A DNA stretch of 64,000 nucleotides. Origin: Leucobacter massiliensis. Lineage in GTDB: Bacteria; Actinomycetota; Actinomycetes; Actinomycetales; Microbacteriaceae. Both the position numbers and the translations under genes were made by a program. The notes under the pieces are model-generated. The model was not told where the DNA came from, did no database searches, and was given only the letters and a program-made list of their open reading frames with translations. This document shows, piece by piece, positions 28,282-36,137 of the stretch (position 1 is its first letter; each line of letters begins with the position of its first letter). The stretch is from positions 56,107-120,106 of the forward strand of contig NZ_MWZD01000023.1 in assembly GCF_002982315.1 (NCBI RefSeq), written 5' to 3'.

Positions 28282-29646
28282 ATGGCAGACATAAGCAGAA
28301 CTTCGGATGCGGTGTTCCCGGTCGGGATCGCGCTCGACGGCGCGGGGTGGCACCCCTCGGCGTGGCGGGATGGGGGCGCGCACCCCGAGCGGGTGTTCAC
28401 CGCGGCCTACTGGGGCGCGATCGCCGAGCTCGCCGAGCGCGCCGGGCTCGACTACCTCACGATCACCGACGCACTCGCTCTGCAGGAGGACCCGCGGGCG
28501 GGCTTCGGCGCCGAGCGGGCCGTGCCGCCGCACCCCGTGCCCGGCATTCCCAGCGGCCGCCTCGACGCCGAACTCATCGCGAGCTGGATCGCGCCGCGCA
28601 CCGAGCGGATCGGGCTCATTCCGGCCGTCACCACCACGCACACCGAGCCCTTCCACGTCGCCACCGCGCTGCAGACCCTTGACCACGTCTCGCTCGGCCG
28701 GGCGGGCTGGCAGCTCCGCATCTCCCCGGGGGCCGCCGAGGCCGCCGCGCTCGGCCGTCGCCCGGCGCCCGGCATCGATCCCGCCCGCGTCGCGGCCGGA
28801 GAGCCCGATCCCGCCCTCGACGCGCTGCTCGACGAGGCGGCCGATGCTGCGGAGGTCGCCCGCCGCCTCTGGGACAGCTGGGAGGACGACGCGATCATCC
28901 GCGACGCGGAGACCGGCCGCTTCCTCGACGCGGAGCGGCTGCACCACATCCGCTTCACGGGCGAACACTTCTCCGTGATCGGCCCCTCGATCGTGCCGCG
29001 CTCGCCCCAGGGGCAGCTCCCGGTCACCCTGCTCGCCCACTCGGCCCCCGTGTACCGGCTCGCGGCGCGCGCCGCCGACGTCGTCTTCGTCACCCCGCAT
29101 CCCGATCCCGCGACGAACGCCAGCCCCGGCGCGCGCACCGCGGCGCAGATCGTCGCCGAGATCCGCGAGATCGAGGGCGGCGCCGCCCGCGCGGGTCGGG
29201 GACTCGCCCCGCTGCGGATCTTCGCCGATCTGCTCGTGGCGCTCGACGGCGAAGCCGGGCCGGCGGGGGAGCGTCCCGCGGCTGCCGCCCCGGAGACGGG
29301 CCCCGAGCGCATCGCCCGGCTCGACGCGCTCGGGATCCCGCTCGCGAGCGACGCGCATCTCGCCGCGGGATCCGCGAGCGACATCACCGAGCTCATCGAA
29401 CACTGGCGCGAGCAGGGCATCGAGGGCGTGCGCCTGCGCCCCGCCTCGAACCATCTCGACCTGCCCGCCATCGCCCAGAGGCTGCTGCCCGAGCTGCGCC
29501 GCCGCGGCCTCGGCGGGGCGACACCCGGTGGCGGGCGGGGGGCCGGGACCACGCTGCGCGAGCGCTTCGGCCTCCCCGCCGCCCAGAACCGTTACGCAAG
29601 CGAGCGCCGAGACACCATCCCGAGCACGAAGGAGCGAGCCGCATGA
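28282..29646 (+). CDS. LLM-class flavin-dependent oxidoreductase
   Basis: Luciferase-like TIM-barrel monooxygenase, 454 residues, expected to use reduced FMN and oxygen. Visible elements are GLDYLTITDALALQ, RIGLIPAVTTTHTEPFHVA, TLDHVSLGRAGWQLRISP and VPRSPQGQLPV. The last matches the flavin-site segment of the second monooxygenase (VPRSPQGYPV). It is first in an operon whose next gene starts inside its stop codon. Context (acetyltransferase, amino-acid transporter, methionine salvage) suggests oxidation of an organosulfur compound; the substrate is unknown. Confidence 0.88.
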   Translation: MADISRTSDAVFPVGIALDGAGWHPSAWRDGGAHPERVFTAAYWGAIAELAERAGLDYLTITDALALQEDPRAGFGAERAVPPHPVPGIPSGRLDAELIASWIAPRTERIGLIPAVTTTHTEPFHVATALQTLDHVSLGRAGWQLRISPGAAEAAALGRRPAPGIDPARVAAGEPDPALDALLDEAADAAEVARRLWDSWEDDAIIRDAETGRFLDAERLHHIRFTGEHFSVIGPSIVPRSPQGQLPVTLLAHSAPVYRLAARAADVVFVTPHPDPATNASPGARTAAQIVAEIREIEGGAARAGRGLAPLRIFADLLVALDGEAGPAGERPAAAAPETGPERIARLDALGIPLASDAHLAAGSASDITELIEHWREQGIEGVRLRPASNHLDLPAIAQRLLPELRRRGLGGATPGGGRGAGTTLRERFGLPAAQNRYASERRDTIPSTKERAA

Positions 29647-31157
29647 GCACCACCCCCGAGCCGAAGCGCCAGGCGCGCCTCGTCGCGCACTTCCCCGGCG
29701 TCAACAGCACCACCGTGTGGCGCGACCCCGAAGCGGGAAGCCAGATCGACTTCGCGTCGTTCCGGCACTTCGCGCGGACCGCGGAGCGCGGGCTCTTCGA
29801 CTACATCTTCTTCGCGGAGGGGCTGCGGGTGCGTGAGCACGGCGGCCGGTTTCACGAGCTCGACGTCGCCGGCCGACCCGCCACCCTCACCATCCTCGCC
29901 GCCCTCGCCTCCGTCACCGAGCGCATCGGGCTCGTAGGCACCCTGTCGAGCACCTTCAACGAACCCGTGGAGCTTGCCCGCCGGCTCGCCACGATCGACC
30001 ACCTCTCCGGCGGCCGCGTCGGCTGGAACGTCGTCACCTCGCCCGACGCCTTCCACGGCGCGAACTTCCGCCGCGGCGGCTTCCTCGACTACGGCGATCG
30101 CTACCTGCGCGCCGAGGAGTTCGTGCGGATCGCCAAGGAGCTGTGGGACTCGTGGGAGCCCGGCGCGGTCGTGGCCGACGCGGAGCACGGCGTGTTCGCC
30201 GATCCGGATCGCGTACACCCGGTCGTCCATCACGGCCCGCAGTTCGACATCGCCGCCACCAGCACGGTGCCGCGCAGCCCCCAGGGGTACCCGGTGATCG
30301 TGCAGGCCGGCGACTCGCCCGCGGGCCGCGACTTCGCGGCGGCGAACGCGGAGGTCATCTTCTCACGGCACACCGGCTTCGAGGACGGGCGCCGCTTCTA
30401 CGCCGATGTGAAGGGGCGACTGGGAGCGGCGGGCCGCAGCGAGGAGTCGCTGCTGATCCTGCCGGGGGCGACCTTCGTGCTCGGCGATACGGCGGCCGAG
30501 GCGGCCGAACGATCCCGCGAGATCGCCCGGCAGCAGATCAGTCCGCAGACGGCGATCGCCTGGGTCGAGGCGATCTGGGGCCGCGCGATCCCGGGTCTGG
30601 ACCCCGACGGGCCGCTCCCCGCGGAGGATCCCGGCGACGGCGAGCAGCGTCAGGGCCAGGTGAGCACGCAGGTGGCGGATCGCATCGCCCGCGCCCGCGA
30701 GCTGCGGCAGCGCGCTGAGGCCGAGGGGCTCACGCTGCGCGAACTGGTCATCGCCGAGACCGCCCAGCACACCTTCGTCGGCACCCCTGCGCACGTGGCC
30801 GCCGAGATCGACCGCCACGTGCAGCAGCGCGCCTCCGACGGCTTCGTGCTCGTGCCGCACCTCACGCCGAGCGGACTCGACGAATTCGTGGACCGCGTCG
30901 TGCCGCTGCTCCAGGAGCGCGGCGTCTACCGCAGCGAGTACCCCGTCGACCCCGCCACGGGCACGACGACGCTGCGCACCACGCTCGGGCTGCCGGAGCC
31001 GTCGCGGCCCGCGGCGCCCCGGTCCCGCGGGGAGGAGACGCCCCGGAACGGGGGGCGAGCCGGGCGGCAGGATCCCGAACAGCAGTCCCGGCACGCTCAG
31101 TACCCCCAGCACGCCCAGCTCCCCCAGCACCAGCGACAGGAAGGAGCGGCCGCGTGA
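29643..31157 (+). CDS. NtaA/SnaA/DmoA-family FMN-dependent monooxygenase
   Basis: 504-residue luciferase-fold monooxygenase of the nitrilotriacetate / dimethyl-sulfide / pristinamycin type. Family marks are NSTTVWRDPEAGSQIDFASF, FFAEGLR, GLVGTLSSTFNEPVELAR, LDHLSGGRVGWNVVTS-like sequence (IDHLSGGRVGWNVVTS) and VQAGDSPAGRDFAAANAEV. The last 60 residues are a His/Gln/Pro-rich tail of no known role. The start overlaps the upstream stop (ATGA) and its stop overlaps the GNAT gene start (GTGA). In Bacillus subtilis the relatives YtnJ and YxeK act in S-modified cysteine breakdown beside a GNAT acetyltransferase, as here. Confidence 0.9.
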   Translation: MSTTPEPKRQARLVAHFPGVNSTTVWRDPEAGSQIDFASFRHFARTAERGLFDYIFFAEGLRVREHGGRFHELDVAGRPATLTILAALASVTERIGLVGTLSSTFNEPVELARRLATIDHLSGGRVGWNVVTSPDAFHGANFRRGGFLDYGDRYLRAEEFVRIAKELWDSWEPGAVVADAEHGVFADPDRVHPVVHHGPQFDIAATSTVPRSPQGYPVIVQAGDSPAGRDFAAANAEVIFSRHTGFEDGRRFYADVKGRLGAAGRSEESLLILPGATFVLGDTAAEAAERSREIARQQISPQTAIAWVEAIWGRAIPGLDPDGPLPAEDPGDGEQRQGQVSTQVADRIARARELRQRAEAEGLTLRELVIAETAQHTFVGTPAHVAAEIDRHVQQRASDGFVLVPHLTPSGLDEFVDRVVPLLQERGVYRSEYPVDPATGTTTLRTTLGLPEPSRPAAPRSRGEETPRNGGRAGRQDPEQQSRHAQYPQHAQLPQHQRQEGAAA

Positions 31158-31921
31158 CCATCACCGCCGAGCCCCGAGCCGGGCTCCCGCCCGCCCCCGT
31201 CTACGCCTTCGCCTATGTGCGCTACGACGATCCCCTCGGCGCGCCCCTGCTGCGCGATCTGGAGCGCGAGTACGACAGCCGCTACGGCGTCGAGGTCTTC
31301 GGCGAGCCCGCCGCGGCGGAGATCAACCGCTATCCCGCGGCGGCCTTCGCCGAACCGGACGGCGCGTTCCTGCTGCTGCTGGAGGACGGCGAGCCCGTGT
31401 CGGGAGGCGCGTTCTTCCGCCTCGACGAGCGCACCGCGGAGGTGAAGCGGGTGTGGACTCGCGCGGACCGCCGCGGCCGGGGTCTCGCGCGCCTCGTGCT
31501 CACCGAACTGGAGCACGAGGCGAAGCGCCTCGGCTACGAGCGGATCTATCTCACCACCGGCCCGCGCCAGCCGGAGGCGGTCGCGCTCTACCGCGGGCAC
31601 GGCTACACGCCGCTCTTCGACGTGGCCCTGCCCGCCGCTGAGATCGGCGTGCACCCCTTCGAGAAGTCGCTCGCGGAGATCCCCGTGCAGTCGCGCCGCC
31701 GCACCGTCGAAGTGGCGGCGAAGGCGGCGACCGTTCCCGCGACGGCTGAGACCGCGGCGCCTGAGACCGCGGCGCCTGAGACCGCTGAGACGGCTCCCGC
31801 GGCCACCGCGCCCGCGACGAGGCGAGTGGGTGACGCGCCTGCGGGGACTGGCTCCTATACACATCTGACGCCCGCCGACCATATGCAGGGGGGTAGGGTC
31901 CGGGGGTGGCGGGGCCACTAA
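31154..31921 (+). CDS. GNAT N-acetyltransferase, C-terminus corrupted by adapter
   Basis: GNAT acetyltransferase with domain at residues 1 to about 175. The acetyl-CoA loop is RADRRGRGLA (103-112), and LTTGPRQPEAVALYRGHGY is the C-terminal part of the fold. It is followed by an Ala/Pro/Thr/Glu linker encoded by a 15-base repeat (2.7 copies, 31746-31785). From codon 232 the protein reads SYTHLTP and onward, which is translated sequencing adapter rather than gene. The true end is therefore unknown. It resembles YtmI/SnaA enzymes that acetylate S-substituted cysteines before cleavage, in keeping with the coupled monooxygenase gene. Confidence 0.75.
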   Translation: MTITAEPRAGLPPAPVYAFAYVRYDDPLGAPLLRDLEREYDSRYGVEVFGEPAAAEINRYPAAAFAEPDGAFLLLLEDGEPVSGGAFFRLDERTAEVKRVWTRADRRGRGLARLVLTELEHEAKRLGYERIYLTTGPRQPEAVALYRGHGYTPLFDVALPAAEIGVHPFEKSLAEIPVQSRRRTVEVAAKAATVPATAETAAPETAAPETAETAPAATAPATRRVGDAPAGTGSYTHLTPADHMQGGRVRGWRGH

Positions 31922-31932
31922 AAAAAAAAAAA
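31848..31932 (+). other. Sequencing adapter remnant (Nextera read-through), not genomic
   Basis: Bases 31848-31866 match the Tn5/Nextera mosaic end at 17 of 19 positions. Next comes a near match to the fixed adapter part, eight bases in the index position (ATATGCAG region, about 31881-31888), a G-corrupted copy of the P5-side primer and 13 A at 31920-31932. Order and spacing equal those of a library adapter read past its end, and most mismatches are changes to G, typical of low-quality two-colour base calls. The genomic sequence on either side may not be contiguous. Confidence 0.93.
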
Positions 31933-31951
31933 CAGTCACAGCGACCGCCGG

Positions 31952-32908
31952 GTGGTGCCACTCAAGCACCGCCTCCGCTGGGTGCTCAGCGCGCTCGCGG
32001 CCTTCCTGCTCGCGCAGCTCGTGTGGACCTTCTTCACGAATCCGCAGTGGCGGTGGAACGTCTTCGCCGAGTACTTCTTCAATGACGCGGTGCTCCGCGG
32101 GGTGTGGCTCACCCTGTGGCTCACGGCGGTGTCGGCAGTGATCGGCTTCGCGCTCGGCGCGGTGCTCGCCCTGGCACGGCTCTCGGGCTCCGCGCTGCTG
32201 AACTCCTTCGCCTGGGGGTACATCTGGTTCTTCCGCTCGGTGCCGCTCGTCGTGCAACTGGTGCTCTGGTACAACCTCGGGTACCTCTTCCCGACGCTCG
32301 GGATCGGCTGGCCCTTCACTTACGACTTCTGGGTGGTCGAGTTCAACACCGTGCAGCTCATCTCGGCCTCGGCCGCGGCGATCCTGGGCCTGTCGCTGCA
32401 CCAGGCCGCCTACTCGGCGGAGATCATCCGCGGCGGCCTGCTGTCGGTGGATCAGGGCCAGATCGAGGCGGCGAAGGCGCTCGGGATCCCGCGCCGCAGG
32501 CGGTTCTTCCGCATCGTGCTGCCGCAGGCGGCCCGCGCGATCCTGCCCAGCGCCTTCAACGAGGTGATCGGACTGCTCAAGGGAACCTCGGTGGTGTTCA
32601 TCGTCGCCCTGCCCGAGCTGTTCTACACGGTGCAGGTGATCTACAACCGCAACCAGCAGGTGGTGCCGCTGCTGCTGGTCGCGACGGTCTGGTACACGAT
32701 CTTCACCTCGGTGCTGAGCGTGATCCAGTTCACCATCGAACGCCACTTCGCCCGCGGTTCCGCGCGGGAGCTGCCTCCCACGCCCCTGCAGCGCGCCCGA
32801 CGTGCGCTGCGGCGCCTGGCCGGAGGCGGGGGGCGAGCCCGCCGCGACCTCGCATCCGCGCCGCTTCCCGCATCGTCCGTCGCCGCCATCACCGCAAGCC
32901 AGCGCTAG
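31952..32908 (+). CDS. Polar amino-acid ABC transporter permease, start uncertain
   Basis: HisM/GlnP-type membrane subunit, about 318 residues from GTG 31952. It has five or more hydrophobic helices and the cytoplasmic EAA loop EAAKALGIPRRRRFFRIVLPQ that docks the ATPase. IWFFRSVPLVVQLVLWY is the family's second helix region. Coding-like sequence (SHSDRR) continues in frame upstream until the adapter at 31932, so the real start was probably lost and the N-terminus is incomplete. The C-terminus is a basic Ala/Arg-rich tail. It belongs with the ATPase and two binding proteins downstream. Confidence 0.82.
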   Translation: MVPLKHRLRWVLSALAAFLLAQLVWTFFTNPQWRWNVFAEYFFNDAVLRGVWLTLWLTAVSAVIGFALGAVLALARLSGSALLNSFAWGYIWFFRSVPLVVQLVLWYNLGYLFPTLGIGWPFTYDFWVVEFNTVQLISASAAAILGLSLHQAAYSAEIIRGGLLSVDQGQIEAAKALGIPRRRRFFRIVLPQAARAILPSAFNEVIGLLKGTSVVFIVALPELFYTVQVIYNRNQQVVPLLLVATVWYTIFTSVLSVIQFTIERHFARGSARELPPTPLQRARRALRRLAGGGGRARRDLASAPLPASSVAAITASQR

Positions 32909-32918
32909 GAGACGCCTC

Positions 32919-33773
32919 ATGAGCACTCGAACCGTCACCCGGCCCGCCGCGGATTCCGCCGCGAGTCCCGCTGCCGCGGATTCCGCTGCCGGAACGCCCG
33001 CCGCCCGCCCGCCCGCCGGGCTCGTGCAGATCACCGGGGTGCACAAGTCCTACGGCGAGCACGAGGTGCTGCACGGCATCACCCTCACCGTGCAGCCGGG
33101 GCAGGTGGTCGCCCTGCTCGGCCCCTCCGGCTCGGGCAAATCGACGCTGCTGCGCGCGATCAACCACCTGGAGACCATCGACCGCGGCGAGATCACCATC
33201 GACGGCGAGTTCATCGGCTACGAGCAGCGGGGCGATCGCCTCATCGAGCTGCCTGAGAAGCGGGTGCTGGAGCGCCGCACCCGCGTGGGCATGGTGTTCC
33301 AGAACTTCAACCTCTTCCCGCACCTGACGGCGCTGGAGAATATCGCCGAGGCCCCCATCGCTCTGAAGCGGGCGGGCAAGGCGCAGGCGACGGCCCGGGC
33401 GCGCGAGCTGCTCGCCCGCGTCGGGCTCGCGGATCGCGGCGGCCACTACCCCCGGCAGCTCTCCGGCGGTCAGCAGCAGCGGGTCGCCATCGCCCGGGCA
33501 CTCGCCCTCGACCCCGATGTGCTGCTCTTCGACGAGCCGACGAGCGCGCTCGACCCCGAACTGGTCGGCGAGGTGCTGCAGGTGATCCGCGATCTCGCGC
33601 GGGGCGGCACGACGCTGATCATCGTCACCCACGAGATCGGCTTCGCCGCCGAGGTCGCCGATCACGTCGTCTTCCTGGACGGGGGGCGGATCGTGGAGCA
33701 GGGCCCGCCCGAGCGGGTGCTGCGCGATCCCGAGCACGCCAGAACCCAGGAGTTCCTCGACTGGGTCATCTGA
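32919..33773 (+). CDS. Polar amino-acid ABC transporter ATPase
   Basis: GlnQ/HisP-type ATPase, 284 residues from ATG 32919, ten bases after the permease stop. P-loop GPSGSGKST, Q-loop MVFQNFNLFPHLTALEN, signature [15 protein letters not shown], Walker [15 protein letters not shown] and H-loop VTHEIGFA are all intact. The first 30 residues are an Ala/Pro-rich extension. A longer in-frame start inside the permease is unlikely. The closest relatives by motif serve cystine, glutamine or other polar amino acids; the substrate here is inferred to be sulfur-containing from the neighbours. Confidence 0.93.
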   Translation: MSTRTVTRPAADSAASPAAADSAAGTPAARPPAGLVQITGVHKSYGEHEVLHGITLTVQPGQVVALLGPSGSGKSTLLRAINHLETIDRGEITIDGEFIGYEQRGDRLIELPEKRVLERRTRVGMVFQNFNLFPHLTALENIAEAPIALKRAGKAQATARARELLARVGLADRGGHYPRQLSGGQQQRVAIARALALDPDVLLFDEPTSALDPELVGEVLQVIRDLARGGTTLIIVTHEIGFAAEVADHVVFLDGGRIVEQGPPERVLRDPEHARTQEFLDWVI

Positions 33774-33782
33774 GCCCGCCCG

Positions 33783-33817
33783 CCCGATCCGATCCGCACG
33801 CACCCGATCCGATCCGC
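33783..33817 (+). repeat. 15-base direct repeat
   Basis: CCCGATCCGATCCGC occurs at 33783-33797 and 33803-33817, each made of two GATCC-type halves. It sits in the 165-base gap before the first binding-protein gene. No role is evident. Confidence 0.6.
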
Positions 33818-33938
33818 GCACCGGCCAGGCGGCGCCGGGCGGACGCGCGCCGCGCGCGCCCGGATCCCGCCGCCATCCCCGATCCACCTCGCTCTTGCAC
33901 ACCCCCGCCATCCACCGACCGAACAGGACCACGCCCCG

Positions 33939-34973
33939 ATGACTCACTTCACCCCACTCCGGCACCGCGGCCGTGCGGGCCGCCTGGGACGGCTCGCCCT
34001 CACCGGCGCCGCCGCCCTCGCGCTGACGGGCCTCGTGGCCTGCAGCAGCCCCGCGGGCGCCGACACCGCGGGCACCGGCTCCAGCGGCTCGGGATCGGCC
34101 GCCACCGGCTCGCCCTTCGACCTCACCTCCGCCAACGTCGACGGCCGCCCTCATATCGACCCCGTGCCCGAGGCGGTCGCCGCGCTCAAGGCGAGCGGCT
34201 TCACCCCCGTCGAGGCGGGCAAGCTGACGGTCGCGCAGGGCGCCTTCACCCCGCCCATCAGCTTCCTCGCGGAGGACGACAACCAGACCCTGCTCGGTGC
34301 CGACCCCGACATCGGGCAGCTCGTCGCCGAGGGCCTGGGGCTCGAATTCACGCCGCAGAACGTGGCCTGGGCCGACTGGCCGCTCGGCGTGCAGTCGGGC
34401 AAGTACGACGCCGTGATCGCGAACGTCACCGTCACCGAGGAGCGCAAGGACCTCTTCGACTTCGCCACCTACCGCGACGATGTCCTCTCCTTCGCGGTGC
34501 AGGCGGACAGCGACATCGACTCGATCACCGAGGCGAACGACGTGTCCGGGCTGAAGGTCGTGGTCGGCAGCGGCACCAACCAGGAGAAGATCCTGCTGAG
34601 CTGGTTCGACGAGAACGAGAAGAACGGGCTGCCGCCCGGAGAAGCGGTCTACTACGACGACACCGCAGCCGCCGCACTCGCCCTCGCCTCAGGCCGGGTC
34701 GACGCGATCTTCCAGCCCAACTCCACGAACGCCTACAACGCGGCCGTGAACGGCGAGACCAAGATCGTCGGCACCCTCAACGGCGGCTACCCCGAGAACG
34801 CCCAGATCGGCGTCGCCACGGCGAAGGGCAACGGCCTCGCCGAAGCCGTGTCGATCGTCCTCGACTCCATCATCGAGAACGGCCAGTACCAGGACGTGCT
34901 CGACCGCTGGGCGCTGCAGGACGAGGCCGTCACCGAATCCCTCGTCAACCCGCCCGGCCTGCCGCGGCCGTAG
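33939..34973 (+). CDS. Amino-acid-type ABC binding lipoprotein, copy 1
   Basis: Family 3 extracellular solute-binding protein, 344 residues. The signal peptide ends with lipobox LVAC, so it is lipid-anchored outside the membrane. Bilobed fold markers include EDDNQTLLGADPDIGQLVAEG, AWADWPLGVQSGKYDAVIAN and VTEERKDLFDFATYRDD. It is a close paralogue of the next gene; both end NPPGLPRP. A 12-bp hairpin follows the stop. It shares one permease/ATPase pair with copy 2, so the two may widen the substrate range. Confidence 0.92.
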   Translation: MTHFTPLRHRGRAGRLGRLALTGAAALALTGLVACSSPAGADTAGTGSSGSGSAATGSPFDLTSANVDGRPHIDPVPEAVAALKASGFTPVEAGKLTVAQGAFTPPISFLAEDDNQTLLGADPDIGQLVAEGLGLEFTPQNVAWADWPLGVQSGKYDAVIANVTVTEERKDLFDFATYRDDVLSFAVQADSDIDSITEANDVSGLKVVVGSGTNQEKILLSWFDENEKNGLPPGEAVYYDDTAAAALALASGRVDAIFQPNSTNAYNAAVNGETKIVGTLNGGYPENAQIGVATAKGNGLAEAVSIVLDSIIENGQYQDVLDRWALQDEAVTESLVNPPGLPRP

Positions 34974-34980
34974 GGCGACG

Positions 34981-35011
34981 GCCCGGGTCCGCCGCCGCCG
35001 CGGACCCGGGC
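34981..35011 (+). terminator. Hairpin between the two binding-protein genes
   Basis: A perfect 12-bp GC stem (34981-34992 with 35000-35011) has a 7-base loop and starts eight bases after the copy 1 stop. There is no T-run. It is likely a partial terminator. Confidence 0.55.
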
Positions 35012-35105
35012 TGCGCCACCGCAGCGTCAGCGCTCCCGCAGCGCCGCGCACCCGGCCCTCGCGCCGATCCCGACATCCGACACCACCGAGCAGGAATCCG
35101 CACCC

Positions 35106-36137
35106 ATGACCCACCGCTTCGCAGCCCGCCGCACCACCGCCCGCCGCACCGCCCTCACCGCCGCACTCGCACTCGCCTCGGTAACGCTCCTCGCCTGCTC
35201 GGCCGTGGTCACCGAGCGCACAGGCGCTTCCGGCCCCGGCGCCGCAGGCTCCGGCCCGGCCGGAGGCGAGTCGCCCTACGACCTCACCACCGGCAGCCTG
35301 GACGGACGGCCCCACATCGACCCGATCCCGGAGGCCGTCGCCGCGCTGGAGGCGAGCGGTTTCGAGCCGGTCGAGTCCGGCACGCTCACGGTGGCCCTCG
35401 GCGGTGCGGGCACACCGCCCACCTCGTTCTTCGCGGAGGACGACTCGCAGACGATCATCGGCAGCGACCCCGACTTCGCCTCGCTCATCGCCGAGGGCCT
35501 GGGCCTCGAGTACGCACCCGAGAACGTCGCCTGGGCCGACTGGCCGCTCGGCATCGAGTCGGGCAAGTACGATCTCGCCCTCACGAACATCGGGGTCACG
35601 GAGGAGCGCAAGGATCTCTTCGACTTCGCCACCTACCGCGACGCCGTCATGGGCTTCATCGTGGCCGCCGACAGCGAGGTGGAGCGCATCGAGGAACCCG
35701 CCGATGTGTCGGGCCTCAAGGTCGTGGTCGGCAGCGGAACGAACCAGGAGCGCTTCCTGCTCGACTGGTTCGCGCAGAACGAGGCGGCGGGGTTGCCGCC
35801 GGGCGAGGCCGTCTACTACGACGACACCGCGGCCGGCCTGCTCGCACTGACCTCGGGCCGCGCCGACGCGAGCATCATCCCCTACTCGCTGGCGAAGTTC
35901 CAGGAGACGACGCTGGGCGAGACCCGCGTGGTCGGCTCCTTCAACAGCGCATACCCGGTCACCGGCCAGGTCGGCGCGGCGACGGCGCGCGGCAACGGGC
36001 TCGTGGAACCGGTCGCCATCGTCTTCCGCGAGCTCATCGACAGCGGCGTCTACGCGGAGGTGCTGGCCCGCTGGGGGCAGGAGGACGAGGCGGTGAGCGA
36101 ATCCCTCATCAACCCGCCCGGGCTGCCGCGGCCGTGA
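35106..36137 (+). CDS. Amino-acid-type ABC binding lipoprotein, copy 2
   Basis: Second family 3 binding protein, 343 residues, with lipobox LLAC. Long stretches are identical to copy 1 (NVAWADWPLG, TEERKDLFDFATYRD, VVVGSGTNQE, LPPGEAVYYDDTAA). The ligand-lobe region after residue 230 differs (IIPYSLAKFQ versus IFQPNSTNAY). This is what one expects of a tandem duplication with diverging specificity. Its stop overlaps the start of the FAD-binding gene by four bases (GTGA), tying transport to that enzyme. Confidence 0.92.
   Translation: MTHRFAARRTTARRTALTAALALASVTLLACSAVVTERTGASGPGAAGSGPAGGESPYDLTTGSLDGRPHIDPIPEAVAALEASGFEPVESGTLTVALGGAGTPPTSFFAEDDSQTIIGSDPDFASLIAEGLGLEYAPENVAWADWPLGIESGKYDLALTNIGVTEERKDLFDFATYRDAVMGFIVAADSEVERIEEPADVSGLKVVVGSGTNQERFLLDWFAQNEAAGLPPGEAVYYDDTAAGLLALTSGRADASIIPYSLAKFQETTLGETRVVGSFNSAYPVTGQVGAATARGNGLVEPVAIVFRELIDSGVYAEVLARWGQEDEAVSESLINPPGLPRP

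Noticed and set aside
31848..31932. Tn5-like transposon end or poly-A insertion of a mobile element
   Set aside because: Only one 19-base end is present, no transposase or target duplication exists, and the following bases match library index and primer order, so an adapter explains all of it.
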